Shown one piece after another: positions 22,178 to 33,478 of a stretch of 64,000 bases of DNA. The position numbers were made by a program, and so were the translations under genes. The stretch is from Chamaecyparis obtusa (Eukaryota > Streptophyta > Pinopsida > Cupressales > Cupressaceae). A model generated the notes under the pieces. That model ran no database searches, was not told the origin of the DNA, and worked only from the letters and a program-made list of their open reading frames with translations. The stretch lies in contig BSBK01007021.1 in assembly GCA_027943335.1 (NCBI GenBank), positions 186,001-250,000 on the forward strand, read 5' to 3'. Position 1 is the stretch's first letter. Each line of letters opens with the position of its first letter.

Positions 22178-22946
22178 AAGTAGCACTAAAGAATTAGCAT
22201 GTCCTAGGTATTTATTAACTTTTTCCCTGAAGTCTACTGTCAGTTTCTGTATTTCATCATCAATCATGCATATCCCAATGTCAAAAACATGAATGTGGTT
22301 GATAATGTAATCAAGATTCAAGATTCAATTCCACAATTAATAATTATTAATGGTTTTCATTCGCAATATTCAGCTAATATGGTACAATTCTTGTAGTTTT
22401 TTCATTATTTTGTTTGACAACATAGCAATTTATATGTTACAATTCTTAGAGTTAGAAATACTGATTCTCATTAATTTAATTACAAATATGATACAATGTA
22501 TCCATTCATTGATTAATACTAGTAAGAACACAACTCTCTAATTCTATTTACAAAAGTCAATGACTCAATTCCCATTGGCAATTTAGTAAGCCAATGACCC
22601 TGAATTCCCTTTTATAGAAACAAGGGAGCAACAATAGCTTCAGGTCGATTTGCCTAATGTGAAGTCTCAAAATCTAAATTAGTAAGACAACTACAAGACT
22701 ACAAGTCTACAACATCTCTACAACTTTAGTTGTACATTTTTGCATTTGATAGGCCGGTTTAGTAAATTAGCATAGGCAATAGCATCTACAAGACTGCAAC
22801 ATTGATCCTGTTCAAAAAGAAAAGTTCAAACTTGTTACTTTAAACTCAATTCTAGAGTCTAGACTGTAGTATGTAGGATAATATGAAAGATATATAGTAA
22901 AGATATAGAGATGATTGAAACTGAAAGTACTTTCACATACTATGAT
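22178..22946. other. Convergent intergenic region of hAT-R
   Basis: Between the ends of P3 and P2b; sequence-conserved with 13937-14702 but without a credible ORF. Likely 3' ends of two converging transcripts. Confidence 0.4.
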
Positions 22947-25900
22947 TCAAGATGATTCTGTAATTTTCTGTAGTATGCTCCATTCTTCTTCAATTGGAAG
23001 GGAAAAATTTTTTATGGTATGGTAAATGACCTGCATTCTTGTCAGAATTCCATACTTGGAAGAGCGAGTTTGAAGCAATGTTCCTTCCATTAGTGCATGC
23101 AAATTTGTGAATGTTTTGATGCACTTTGCAATGCCTTCATGAGTTATGTCCTGAGGAAGGTTGCCTAAATCAGAGGTTATTGTGTCCTCCAACTTTTGTT
23201 TGTAAGCTTCTCTTCCAATGAAACCGTTGTTGACAAATCAGGTCCAGGACTCGGTAAACCAAGAGATATCAATTTGGTTGTTTTATTATTCATCTTGGTG
23301 AGCTTTGGCCCAAATAAAGCAAGAACTTCTTCTGCTTCTGTTAGTTTCTGACATTTATGAAATACAGAGGTCGCCTTTATTATTGAACCAATGCGGTCCT
23401 GAATTCCCTTGCTTGCCAATTGCCTGTCAGTAGTGCTGTTGATTTCTTGCATAATCTGCTTTGCAATTTTTTGTCTCTGACCAAAACTTTTGTTCTCCTC
23501 AAGTTTCTCTTTCAGCTTCTCAAAAACATCTGTAAGAGCTTCATAGAGTTCAAACCAATCACACAACCTATCAGCAGAAGTCTTTATTTTCTCCCAGAAG
23601 TAATTTTTTATTTGCTGTACTGTATTATTTACATGGTCATTCAAGAAGTTTTCATAATTTTTAATAGTATTATTTGCCTTCTTTAGGTCTTCTTTCATTT
23701 CTGAGTACTGGTGTTCACTATGTTTTCTTATTTGCTCTGCTTTCTCTTCCCACTCTTTTGTTTTTACCCTCTCATTTTCCAATTCTTTCTTTAACTCATT
23801 GTTTACTTGTGCAACATTCTCCAAGTTTTTGTATAAATTTACTGAAGAGGCTTTTTCATCCTGAAGTTTTTAATCCCTTTTTTCCAATTCTTTCTTTAAC
23901 TCATTGTTTACCTATGCAGCAGTCTCCAAGTTTTTGTATAAATTTACTGAAGAGGCTTTTTCATCCTAAAGTTTTTTATCCCTTTTTTCCAATTTTTCCC
24001 TCAGAGTTTTCAGTTCTGCGTCCATATGTTCTTGCTGTTCAATTGCTTCTTTAGAGCCAGAGGATGAATTTTTTATCCTTTTCTCTAATTCTTTGCACCT
24101 GTTTACTGCTGCTTTCTCACTTGCCTTTACATTTGCCAAGTCTGCCTTTAACATATCTATTGTGCCCTGAAGCTTTCCTTTCTCTCTCTCCAACTTCATC
24201 ACTGAACTATAGACCACTTGGTTGGTCATTTTGGACACATTTATCTTGTCCACATTTTTAGTTTTGGATAAATCCATTTGGAGGGTGCTAACTTGAAATT
24301 TAGATGGATCTAACTGACTCTTTGGTGGATTGTTATCTCTAGCTGGGGGCATAACAACCATGAATTCCATCATATCTTTATTCAGGTCATATGTGGTTAA
24401 TAACCTGTTGGATGCAGGTTCTGCATCACGAGCTGCAGCAATTGCTTCCATCTTCATTGTCTTACTATTTTGTCTATTCTTGTTTTTTGATTTTTCATAG
24501 TTAGTTACAAATTCATTGTAATGAAAATCAGGATTTTGTGAGACAATTGAATGTTTGAATGGTGAAATAGCACTTGCACTGATCTATGAGCTTCCACCAA
24601 TACCATGAGGATTACCAACACCTAGACCCATTACAAGTGGGGTTTGTGGACTGTTCTGAGGGTTTTGTCCTGAAGGATGGGCAATTGTTGGACTCACAGT
24701 CACCATTGGCACTGTTGTACTAGTAGTACTACTAATACTTGTCATAACCTTTTGCTTCTTTACACTTTATTGACCTTCGGGACCAACCTTTCTTGCATCT
24801 AAATATTGATATAATATCCTTTTCGAACCACTTCTTTTAGTTGTACAAATGATATTGCCAGCTGTGGGAGTGACAATTGATTTAGATTAAATCTGAGTGC
24901 TTGGAACAGTTGGAAGTGGAACTGTATTTGAAGCAGAAACAAATGGAATTAACTGAGTTGAAACCAATGTGAATGGAATTGACTGATTTGATGATTGATC
25001 TCCATGCCCAAGGCCTAGTTTCTGACCACATTTTGGTGCTATAGCTGGTGGTTCAGGTGCATACCAAACCCCTTCTCCACTAGGACCTAGACCACAAGAA
25101 CCTTGGTAGCCCATTTTTTTTACAATTTATGCCCCTTTGCTATATAGAAGTTTGGTGGATGCATCAACTCCTCTCTTAATTGCTATACTGGATGAGGGAT
25201 TCAAAGAATCCTGGTCATCATAATACTCATTAGTATCATTGTGATATGCTTCAGCTGGATGCTCCTTATTCCACAATTCGTTAAACATTGTATCCTCTTC
25301 CACTTCATTAAGATCTGCAGAGGTCTTTGGCTCACCGAGATTCTTCCTCATTTCCCAAAATTCAAAAATTTTGGTTCGACTCCATCTAGCATCTATACAT
25401 TGATTCATTAGCTCTTTTGGAATACATTTCGTAGATGGTTTATCAGCTTTCTTGTAGAAATTGGACAATGTCATGGCCTACACTTTTCCTTTCTGTTTGT
25501 GCAATGCCATTATTTGTGATGACAATTCCTGTATTGACATATTATTTTCAGCAGCATATTTCTCCATCTATTTTTTGACCTCCTCCCAGGAGTCCATGTT
25601 TTTAAAATTTTCAATCAAAGGCATACTTTCATGTTGATATTTTCTTGCAGAGTTCCCATTGTCTTTAAGCCTTTCTCCAATTATGTTCAGTGGATCATAC
25701 TGCCAGTGACTATCAACATCAAATCAAAAAATTGAAAAAAAGGCTTCTGCCACTTTGAATCCTCTTCTCTCAAATGTGAACCCTCCAAAGTAGAATGGCA
25801 AGGAGGGAAATATCATTTTCTTTTGCTGACCATTAAAGAGTACATCTGTGCTCTCCATTTGTCGTACATATTCCAATGCAAATACCCTCTCTGTTACATG

Positions 25901-26528
25901 TATTGGAAGTTTGTAGGGTTCTACCCATGAACCGTAAAACCTTAACACGGTGTACTCTTCCATTAAGTACCAGTTAGCCAATTGTAGTTGACTTCCGAGT
26001 TGAATGCAATTTCTACAAGTAACAGGCAATCTAGGCATTAGAGTGCCTGTAATTTTATGGTACATTGGTGCCAAAAAGAAGTCTACAAAATTGTTGTAGT
26101 TCCTTCTGTTATCAATCATCCTTATCTAAGGTGTCCACTCATATATTGGATTTTGGCCTTGAGTCTGACTGCAAAGCTTGTTTGCCTGAAATAATGCATG
26201 ATGCTTTGCTAGGAGAAGATAGCACAAGTAGGTTGTGAATCTAAATGTCTTCTCTGAACCTCTTTGAATCATTATTAATTGATCTTGCATGCAACGAACA
26301 ATGTGCTCAAATAAAATAATATTTTACTGGTTCTTTTTCAAAATGAATATGATAAAGCATTTCAAGAATGCTGGCACCCACTTGTTTGTTACTATCCAAT
26401 CCCAAACAAAATGCTAGCAAGGAAATATTGTCCTGTGCCCATGGCACAAAAAATTTAAAATCATAAGGAGGCATATGATCTGGACTCAGACTACAACTGC
26501 TTGTTATTCCTCTGATATAAGAATCTCT
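22947..26528 (-). pseudogene. P2b cargo protein (hAT-R copy)
   Basis: Same architecture as in hAT-L, read on the minus strand. Well preserved pieces: 26119-25724 with IDNRRNYNNFVDFFLAPMYHK and YTVLRFYGSWVEPYKLP; 25474-25127; 25114-24887 with the G-patch-like MGYQGSCGLGPSGEG and KLGLGHG; 24457-23966 and 23824-23177 coiled coil with PKLTKMNNKTTKLISLGLPSPGPD at its end; and 23192-22947 with the conserved C-terminus ending KITESS. It is broken by frameshifts near 26330 and 23190 and by point stops. A 105-bp in-frame tandem duplication (start points 23822 and 23927) adds 35 residues of coiled coil (LYKNLE..A.VNNELKKELE) not present in hAT-L. Unknown function; nuclear or RNA-linked role is only suggested by the G-patch. 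Confidence 0.65.
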
Positions 26529-26594
26529 CTATTTTGCATCTAATTTTTCATAATCCTCTGCCAGCTTTCCCAGGTGAATGTGTACGTTTGAGTG

Positions 26595-26990
26595 TTATTG
26601 TTGAAACCCTAGGTTCAACAGACTAGCAAATTCACTCTCAGTTATGGAAAAAATTTCCTCCTGAGTATTTTTATTCACAATTGCTTTTCTATTTTCATCA
26701 TAATTTTCAGCACAGAGCATAACAATTTTTGGGCAAGGGAATACTTGAGGTAATGCCAGGTGTGCCGACCCAGCTTCCCACGGTGCAATTTTATTTGTAA
26801 TTGCATTTACCCTAGGGTTAAATGAATAAAATTTTGAAGCCTTATTTGGATGGTTCCACTTGTTTTCAAGTGCAAATCTAATCTCCATTATACCCTTATT
26901 TCCATGAATAACAGGATCATGTATATCATGGAATAAATCACTGAAACCTGGTGTTTTAAGCATATTATGGAATTTTATTATTTTGCCCAT
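26595..26990 (-). CDS. P2a cargo ORF, 131 aa, apparently intact (hAT-R copy)
   Basis: Open from ATGGGCAAAA at 26990 (start conserved in hAT-L) to TAA at 26595; an upstream in-frame ATG at 27038 would add 16 residues (MDHPYRLVATNTKNKT) but is not conserved in hAT-L. The product has FHNMLKTPGF, DLFHDIHDPVIHGNKGIMEIRFALENKW, LALPQVFPCPKIVMLCAENYDEN and ends LNLGFQQ. No membrane segment or known domain. The matching stop in both copies argues that this could be a separate small protein, the last intact cargo ORF of the pair. P2b follows after about 65 bp in the same frame. Confidence 0.5.
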   Translation of the reverse strand: MGKIIKFHNMLKTPGFSDLFHDIHDPVIHGNKGIMEIRFALENKWNHPNKASKFYSFNPRVNAITNKIAPWEAGSAHLALPQVFPCPKIVMLCAENYDENRKAIVNKNTQEEIFSITESEFASLLNLGFQQ

Positions 26991-27400
26991 CGTTTTATTC
27001 TTGGTATTTGTAGCTACAAGCCTATAGGGGTGATCCAAAATTAAAACCTAACAGACTAAATTTTTTTATATAATATAAACAGTAAAGTTGTAAATCAAGA
27101 GACTTGAAAAATTTAAAATGCGGGACGTAGATTTTCAGGATTTTAGTAGTTACACTTACCCGTTGACGTTCACGTTGCCCTTAGTTTTGATTTTTGCAGA
27201 GAGCTAAGAGACTTTGTAGTTTGTTGCTTTCCTTAGACCTGAATTCTCAACCTAGAAATTAAGAATCTGTAACTTTGTTGCGTTGTAAGTTTGTAAATTG
27301 TAACCCATTTCTAATTTCTAAATCTGAAGACCACGTATAACTGCAAAATTAAAGAAACTTAAAGTGCCAAAATTGTACAATCTGTACTCTATAGTCGTCA
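26991..27400 (-). other. P2a leader region (hAT-R)
   Basis: Non-coding, sequence-conserved with 9553-9972 of hAT-L and lying between P2a and its upstream tandem repeats. Confidence 0.4.
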
Positions 27401-28261
27401 CACCCTATTATGTGTCACTTTCAGTTTAAATGTGAGTCAAATTGTGGACCACTAGTTACTAGACACGTGTCATGAATTCGGAATGGGTTTGCTAATGTCA
27501 TTGTTAACTAACCCATCATGACTCATAATGTATTAATGTCATTCTCATTCATAATGTCACTGTTAACTGTAAGTGGAATGTGATTATGTCAATGTGTTAA
27601 CTGAGCAGTGACACATGTCATGATTCCAGGACGTGTTTCAAAAGATAGGGTGTCTTTTTCCTTTCGGCCTGAAACTCAACTTCAGTCGTTGATCTATAAA
27701 CATCCAACGGCAATGATGAATGGTGTGGTATTGGTGGCCCTGTGGGTCATGGGTCCCATTAACTAGGCAAGTCAGGATGACTCACATCATGAGTCAAACA
27801 TGTCAGTGTCACGTCATCACCAAATTGAAATGACATTGTTATTTATTGGTTGATTGAGGAGTTTAGTGACACGTGTAATGATTCTGGGATGCGTTTGAAA
27901 AGATAGGGTTTCTTTTTCCTTTCGGCCCGAAACTCAACTTCGGTCGTTTATCTATAAACATCCAATGATAATGGTGAATGGTGTGGTGGCCGTGTGGACC
28001 GTGGGTCCCATTAACTAATCTAGTTAGGATGACTCACATCACGAGGCAGATGTGTCAATCTCACGTCATCACCAAATTGAAATGACATTGTTCAATGTTA
28101 TTTGTTGGTAGACCGACGACCGTGTGAGGTGTTAAGTGACATGTGTCATGATTCCAGAATGCATTTGAAAAGATGGGGTTTCTTTTCCCTTTCGGCCCGA
28201 AACTCAACTTCGTTCGTTGATGTATAATAATCCAATGGCAACGGTGAATGGTATTGGTGTA
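27400..28261 (-). repeat. ~265-bp tandem repeats upstream of P2a (hAT-R)
   Basis: CCTTTCGGCCYGAAACTCAA occurs at about 27659, 27919 and 28189, giving units of 260-270 bp. They match the units at 8798-9552 (reverse strand), with CACGTGTAATG or CACATGTCATG near each end and GACGTGA-type words. Confidence 0.65.
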
Positions 28262-29473
28262 CTATTTTTTGTAGTGATTAATTTTTTTTAATTTAAGATA
28301 ATATTACTATTTAATTTTATTTGGAAACATTCTTTTATTTAAAACACATATATTTTAGAATTGTTATTATATTATCATTTTAATAGTACTATATTTTAAT
28401 TGATTTTATTTTTGTATCATCTAATTAATATTAATTTTTTATAATATATTTAGAAATACATATATATAGATATTGTTATTATAATATTATCATTATGATA
28501 GTATTATATTTTAGTTATTTTTATTTTTATATCATCTTTTAACTATATTATTATTATATTTATCTTATATTATCTTATAACTATGCACATAACCTTTATA
28601 TTATTTTTAATAGTAAACTTATATTTTCTATGGGATTATTTATTAAAATATACTTATTATTATATATATTTTTTAGATTTATTTTTCACATTGTCAATAA
28701 CTTAGAGACTCAATTTGACAACTTTAATCTTTTAACAAAATGAAAGAATTATAATCATTATGTAAGTTGAAATATATTTCATATTTTATGATGTTACAAA
28801 TTATAAATATAAGATATAAGTTTTTTTCATTTATATATGTTTAAATTATACTATGTTAGTTTACCATAATAAGAGTTAAAAAAATTACATGTGAAAAGTA
28901 ATGTTCAAATTCTATATTATAATTTGTGAATATTTTTTAATGGAGAGTAATTATTTAAGTATTTAAACATCAATCTCATTCGTAGAGATATAATTGTACT
29001 TCAGACTATGTAATAAATTAAATGTGGGAGACACCATTTTAAAAAATTTATTAAACTACAGTTTCAATTAGTGAAGTTTAATTGTAATAGATATCTGAAG
29101 GAGGATATTTGTCAGCGTATTTTATATATATTAAAATAAATATAGATAAGCTAGTCTAAAGATAATTGATAAAGCATTGAAGCAAGTAATTAAAATATTG
29201 CAATCACGGTTACAGAGAAGTATAAAATATTAAAAACCATTTTTGTACACAAAGCACAAATTGAAATGAGGTAAATCTTGCAAAATTTCCATTGTATTTT
29301 TCATAAAATTATATTTACATTCTCGACTTCATACTATGTCTATAAACAAAAAGAAACATACTTGATACTATGTCTATAAACAAAAAAAAAAAACCATAAA
29401 CGACTACAGTACCAGTACCAGTACAAGGTAAGCTTCTAATATTTATAAAAAAAAAAGTGTTTATAAAGAAAAA
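28262..29473. other. AT-rich stretch in hAT-R
   Basis: Very AT-rich with repeated TATTATTATA, AATATTATCATTATGATAGTA-like words around 28370-28510 (two near copies about 130 bp apart). No ORF. Longer and more diverged than the corresponding part of hAT-L. Nothing recognised. Confidence 0.5.
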
Positions 29474-30049
29474 TCAATTGCGCCCTTCTGTGTAGAATTC
29501 TGCAAAGAGGATTAGCTGCATGAATTCGTCGAGCCACACAAATTGCCCTGCTTGAGCCTCCTTTATGTCAAGCTCAAACCACTTACAAAGAAAACCCCTG
29601 GCAATCAGCGCCCATTTCCTATGGCACTTCAATTACCCAGCAGTCAGGCACAAAAGAAAAGGTTGTATGGCCACATTCTATCCTGGTTGGAGAAGCTGGG
29701 GTATTTGACTTGGCCTAGGGAACCCCACCCCTAATTCAATGAAGGTGACAACTTGAACGTCGTCCCCCAGGTATTCCTCTTTGAAAACCCTCCTCAGCAA
29801 CATCACCATGTCAACCTTCGGTCCTCCAAGGTCCAGAAGGGAAGCCAAAAAATGGGACGTAATGTTCGTGGCTACCCGGTACCTATCTTCATTGTCAAGA
29901 AACTCTCGGCCCAACACCATTCTGACAGCCTCTGTAACGAAAGGCCCACCATCCTTACAAATTGATGCTAAAAATTCATCAGAAAAGGAACCCAGAAAGG
30001 CCTTCTGGGCCTCCTCAGAAGTGCATCTAAGATGAATGGGAGTGTCCAT
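29474..30049 (-). pseudogene. P1 cargo protein, unknown family (hAT-R copy)
   Basis: 192 codons from ATG at 30049 to TGA at 29474. The first 123 residues (ending LLQPG) are open; then a TAG stands at the same codon as in hAT-L, and the frame goes on with HRKWALIARGFLCKWFELD and WLDEFMQLILFAEFY, interrupted by one more private TAG. Either the protein normally ends at the shared TAG (123 aa) and the rest is conserved only as element sequence, or it is read through or was already broken in the common ancestor. A TATAAATAG box lies upstream at 30184-30193. No recognised domain. Confidence 0.6.
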
Positions 30050-30875
30050 CTTAGATTACTTGTAGACTGTAAAACTTAAAATAGTAAAACTAGAAAATTT
30101 TAAAACAAATTACTTGCAGAATGTGTCACTACAGACCCTAAACAAACAATCAATCAATGTCGATGAATAATGAAGCTAGATCATCTATAAATAGCCCTTG
30201 AATCCTTGATCGTTACTTACCAATCAATTATTTCTATCTTAATGGTATTAAATACATTGTCCTTGATATGCCTCTAAATCTTGCACGAAAATCTTTTCCC
30301 TAAATACATGCATGTGAGAATTGAAAATTTTGTCCTTAATCTTTCACATCTGGCAGTAAATCTTTTCTATCGATAAAAAACTGTCAGAAATTGGCTGTAC
30401 AATTTGGGAAGTGGTTTGTGGTAACCAAAGAATGTCATTGTCACTAACATGGCATTTAATTCTTTCCTAGTTAAGTGCTTTTAATACTCTGCAGACAACT
30501 TACCTTGATACGTGTCAACATTCCGGTGACTACCTCGACAATTCTTCTTCCTTCAAGAAATGTTGGCCGAAATTAAACCTCAGCCATTGATCTTGGATCA
30601 TCAGATGGTCTGAGTTCTCAAATAATACATTTAACATAATTACAGTGGTAGTGGCAAAGATTATGGTAGTGGCAAATAATACATTATGCTTCCATAATAT
30701 AAGGTCAAACAACCACGTCTTTAAACCATCATTTGCCAGTTGCCAATAATTTATGTATGTTAGGTATGTTAAGTTAGGCTACTTATTTCCCATCTTTTGA
30801 AAATTGCCAATAATTTATTTATTTATTAACAAATGATTAGCCAATACAATTATTTTTTCACCCTTCAAAAGAAAA
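30050..30875 (-). promoter_or_regulatory. P1 upstream region (hAT-R)
   Basis: Conserved with 6266-7066. Holds the CTATAAATAG box (30184-30193 on the plus strand) and further out a segment with TTGGATCATCAGATGG; no convincing ORF. Confidence 0.4.
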
Positions 30876-31100
30876 GTATTTGCCTCAAATATTAAAAGTT
30901 TTTATTTGAAAAGAAAATTATTCGCCTCAAATATTATAATTTTTTACTTGAAAAGAAAATTATTCGCCTCAAATATTATAATTTTTTATTTCAAAAGAAA
31001 ATTATTCGCCTCAAATATTATAATTTTTTACTTGAAAAGAAAATTATTCGCCTCAAATATTATAATTTTTTACTTGAAAAGAAAATTATTCGCTAGCAAT
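30876..31100 (-). repeat. Subterminal ATTCGCC array, hAT-R outer end
   Basis: ATTCGCC at about 30919, 30962, 31004 and 31046, with decayed copies on either side (30878, 31088); period 42-43 bp, unit ATTCGCCTCAAATATTATA plus an AT-rich tail. It is the reverse complement of the array at 6132-6266, with about two units more. The plus-strand ORF across it is only the repeat read as protein. Confidence 0.75.
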
Positions 31101-31270
31101 TTATGAAATTTTCAATCCAGGGGGAAAAAATCACCAATACAAACTATGAAATATCATGGATTTGAAAAAAAAAATCGCCTAGATTAAAAAAAATTACCCC
31201 CTAAAATAATGTACAATTCACCAGGACTTTACACTTTTTCCTAAAAGGGGGTTTCTTAAAGTTATCCTTG

Positions 31271-31278
31271 TTGATTTG
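31271..31278. repeat. 8-bp target duplication, right of hAT-R
   Basis: TTGATTTG, 7 of 8 bases equal to TTGATTGG at 18549-18556. A perfect TTGATTGG also sits 5 bases further on, so a small slip in this tract is possible. Confidence 0.65.
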
Positions 31279-32690
31279 ATTGGTGTGGATGGTGTGATGG
31301 GGGATGTATGAATGGATTCTTTAGATGGCGTGGATGGAAGGATTAGAGGTTCTGCAATATGATGGAGGGAAGGAGGGTGGACTCGTGAGGTTTATTCGAT
31401 GTGCTTTAGATAATTCTAGGAGGAGGAGATGTGGATGGGAATTGGATGGATTCAACGGATGGAAAGGACTCAATGATGCTAGGAGATGGAAGAGGATCAA
31501 TAGGTGGGGTAGATGGAAGAAGGATAATAGGTGTGGGTGATAGAGGATGAATAAGGGATGTGGGAAGTGAATGGGCATAATAAATAGTGTCTTCACATGA
31601 GGGGGTGAGATGATATGATTCATCCATTTTAGGAGAGCGATTTTCCATTGGATTTCTTGTGAAACTCCTTAGAGACTTTTGTGTTGGAGGTTGAGGTGAA
31701 GGATTAGAATGTGTAGATGGTGGGAAGATAAGGTAGTCCACACATGAAGGTGGGGTGGTGGATTGTGAACGTGTTTGAGGGGATGACTATGTAGAAGAGA
31801 AGGTGGAGGATGACATGACTAGATAGTCCACATAAGTAGGCATGGAGGTGACTTGTGAACTAGATTGACTAACTAATGGGGTAGGGGTGATGAATTGAGG
31901 TATGGAATATGAAGTGGATTAAGGGATGCATGTTTCTTGTAGAAGGGGATTTGTGGTAATGTATGTAGGAATGGAAGACAATGAATTGAGATAGGATGGA
32001 GGAGAAAGGTAGGATATAGTGGATGGTGGATTATCAATAGCATTTGGATTATGGTGATGGATTGGAAGACTAGGATCATAGATTTAAAAATGGGTTGGAG
32101 AATAAGGAGATGATGGATTTGGATAAGGGATGTTGTTGTAGAAGGGTGGAGTTTACGATATGACTATGGGAGAAGGTGAAGGCATGAATGATGTTTGTGA
32201 GGGATATGTGGGTATGATAAGGAGTACTAGTGGGTATGTATGGAGAAATGATGAGGTAGTTTGGAGGAATGATTGGGTTTTGGATGGTGTTTGGAGAAAT
32301 ATTTCTAAGGTTTTAAATGTATTAATCATGATCAACAAGAATCTCATCATTATTGGAATAGGATAAAGTGGGAGAAAAGTTGGGATGACCAAAATCATCA
32401 TAATAGAGTTGTGACATGCTGACTTGCAGATGAGTTGGGTAGGGATGGAGGATAAGGATGGAAGGAAAACTAAAGCTCAGATTAGGATGACCAATAAGCT
32501 TAGACTAGGATTTAGATTAAGCTCGGGATAGGAGGAAAGACTAACTCCAAAGAAGATGGAAAGGGGATGAGGGACAACCAATATGACTCTGCTAGCTTAG
32601 GATATGGGGAGGAAAGGAGAATAATACTAGAAGGAAAAGATGTGGGATGAGAGGAAGACCATGATTATGAGACTAGGATGATAGGATTTT
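31279..32690 (-). other. Purine-rich host sequence right of hAT-R (element M interior)
   Basis: Continuation of the composition seen at 3300-5947 and 18251-18548. The minus strand gives proline/serine-rich peptide (for example PPIDPLPSPSIIESFPSVE, 31741-31406) with several stops. It probably represents a low-complexity linker of a decayed retroelement polyprotein; no gag, protease or RT motif is visible. Confidence 0.5.
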
Positions 32691-33478
32691 GGAGACTTAG
32701 GTGATTCATGAACTAGAAGATTGGACTGAAATGGAAAAGGATTTTTGTGTAGAACTCTTCATTTGTGTATATGTTCAATAGATGTTTTCACTAGTTTCAC
32801 AACTTTGAAGACACACACAAGAAATTGATACCCTAAGGAATTGGCATGACTTGAAAACCTTTTCTCATTGACTTAGGCACACACCCAAGAGATAATTAGA
32901 ATATAAACATTGATAAACACATAATGGATCAATAGTTTTGTATTAGCCGACTCCAAATTCTCAAGGATGGCATGATATGATGAGTGTCTTGGGGAGGTTT
33001 TCATTCTCCTTGCACAAAGATTAGCAAGCCTTTGGGGGTAGATCGGGTTGGCCTTTGATTTAAAGGTGTCTAGTAAGGTCCGTGGAGACTTAGGTGATTC
33101 ATGAACTGGAAGATTGGACTGAAATGGAAAAGGATTTTTGTGTAGAACTCTTCATTTGTGTATATGTTCAATAGATGTTTTCACTAGTTTCACAACTTTG
33201 AAGACACACACAAGAAATTGATACCCTAAGGAATTGGCATGACTTGAAAACCTTTGCTCATTGACTTAGGCACACACCCAAGAGATAATTAGAATATAGA
33301 CATTGATAAACATACAATGGATCAACAATTTTGTATTAGCCAACTCCAAATTCTCAAGGATGGCATGATATGATGAGTGTCTTGGGGAGGTTTTTGATTC
33401 TCCTTGCACAAATATTAGCAAGCCTTTAGGGGTAGATTGGGTTGGCCTCTGATTTAAAGGTGTCTAGTAAGGTCCATG
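32691..33478. repeat. 392-bp tandem duplication
   Basis: GGAGACTTAGGTGATTCATG starts at 32691 and again at 33083; the two units run side by side to about 33478 (both ending TCTAGTAAGGTCC) with only scattered differences. No ORF. Short relative to LTRs and directly adjacent, so a local tandem duplication inside the old element. Confidence 0.8.

Larger units (their letters stand above)
18557..31270 (+). mobile_element. hAT-R: giant hAT DNA transposon, 12.7 kb
   Basis: Second copy of the hAT-L family in opposite orientation. Inner terminus CAGAGAAAACTTTAGTGG; outer terminus read inward CAAGGATAACTTTAAG (11 of the first 14 bases equal, both fitting YARNG). The 8-bp flanks TTGATTGG and TTGATTTG differ from those of hAT-L, so the copies inserted separately. 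From left: P3 transposase (plus), P2b, P2a, tandem repeats and P1 (all minus), then the subterminal array. Differences from hAT-L include a 105-bp duplication in P2b, extra AT-rich sequence at 28262-29473 and a larger subterminal array. All genes carry some stops or frameshifts, yet P2a and P1 are the better preserved of the two copies. Confidence 0.8.

Noticed and set aside
30876..31106. Direct repeats of even spacing resembling a CRISPR array, and the ORF running through them
   Set aside because: Repeats are 42-43 bp head to tail with no distinct spacers, in a plant transposon end; the ORF is the repeat translated (LKRKLFASNIIIFY units).
5956..31270. One giant foldback (palindromic) transposon with 12-kb inverted arms
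   Set aside because: Each arm has its own paired ends and its own 8-bp flanks, and the centre matches the outer host sequence. Two separate insertions explain all of this.
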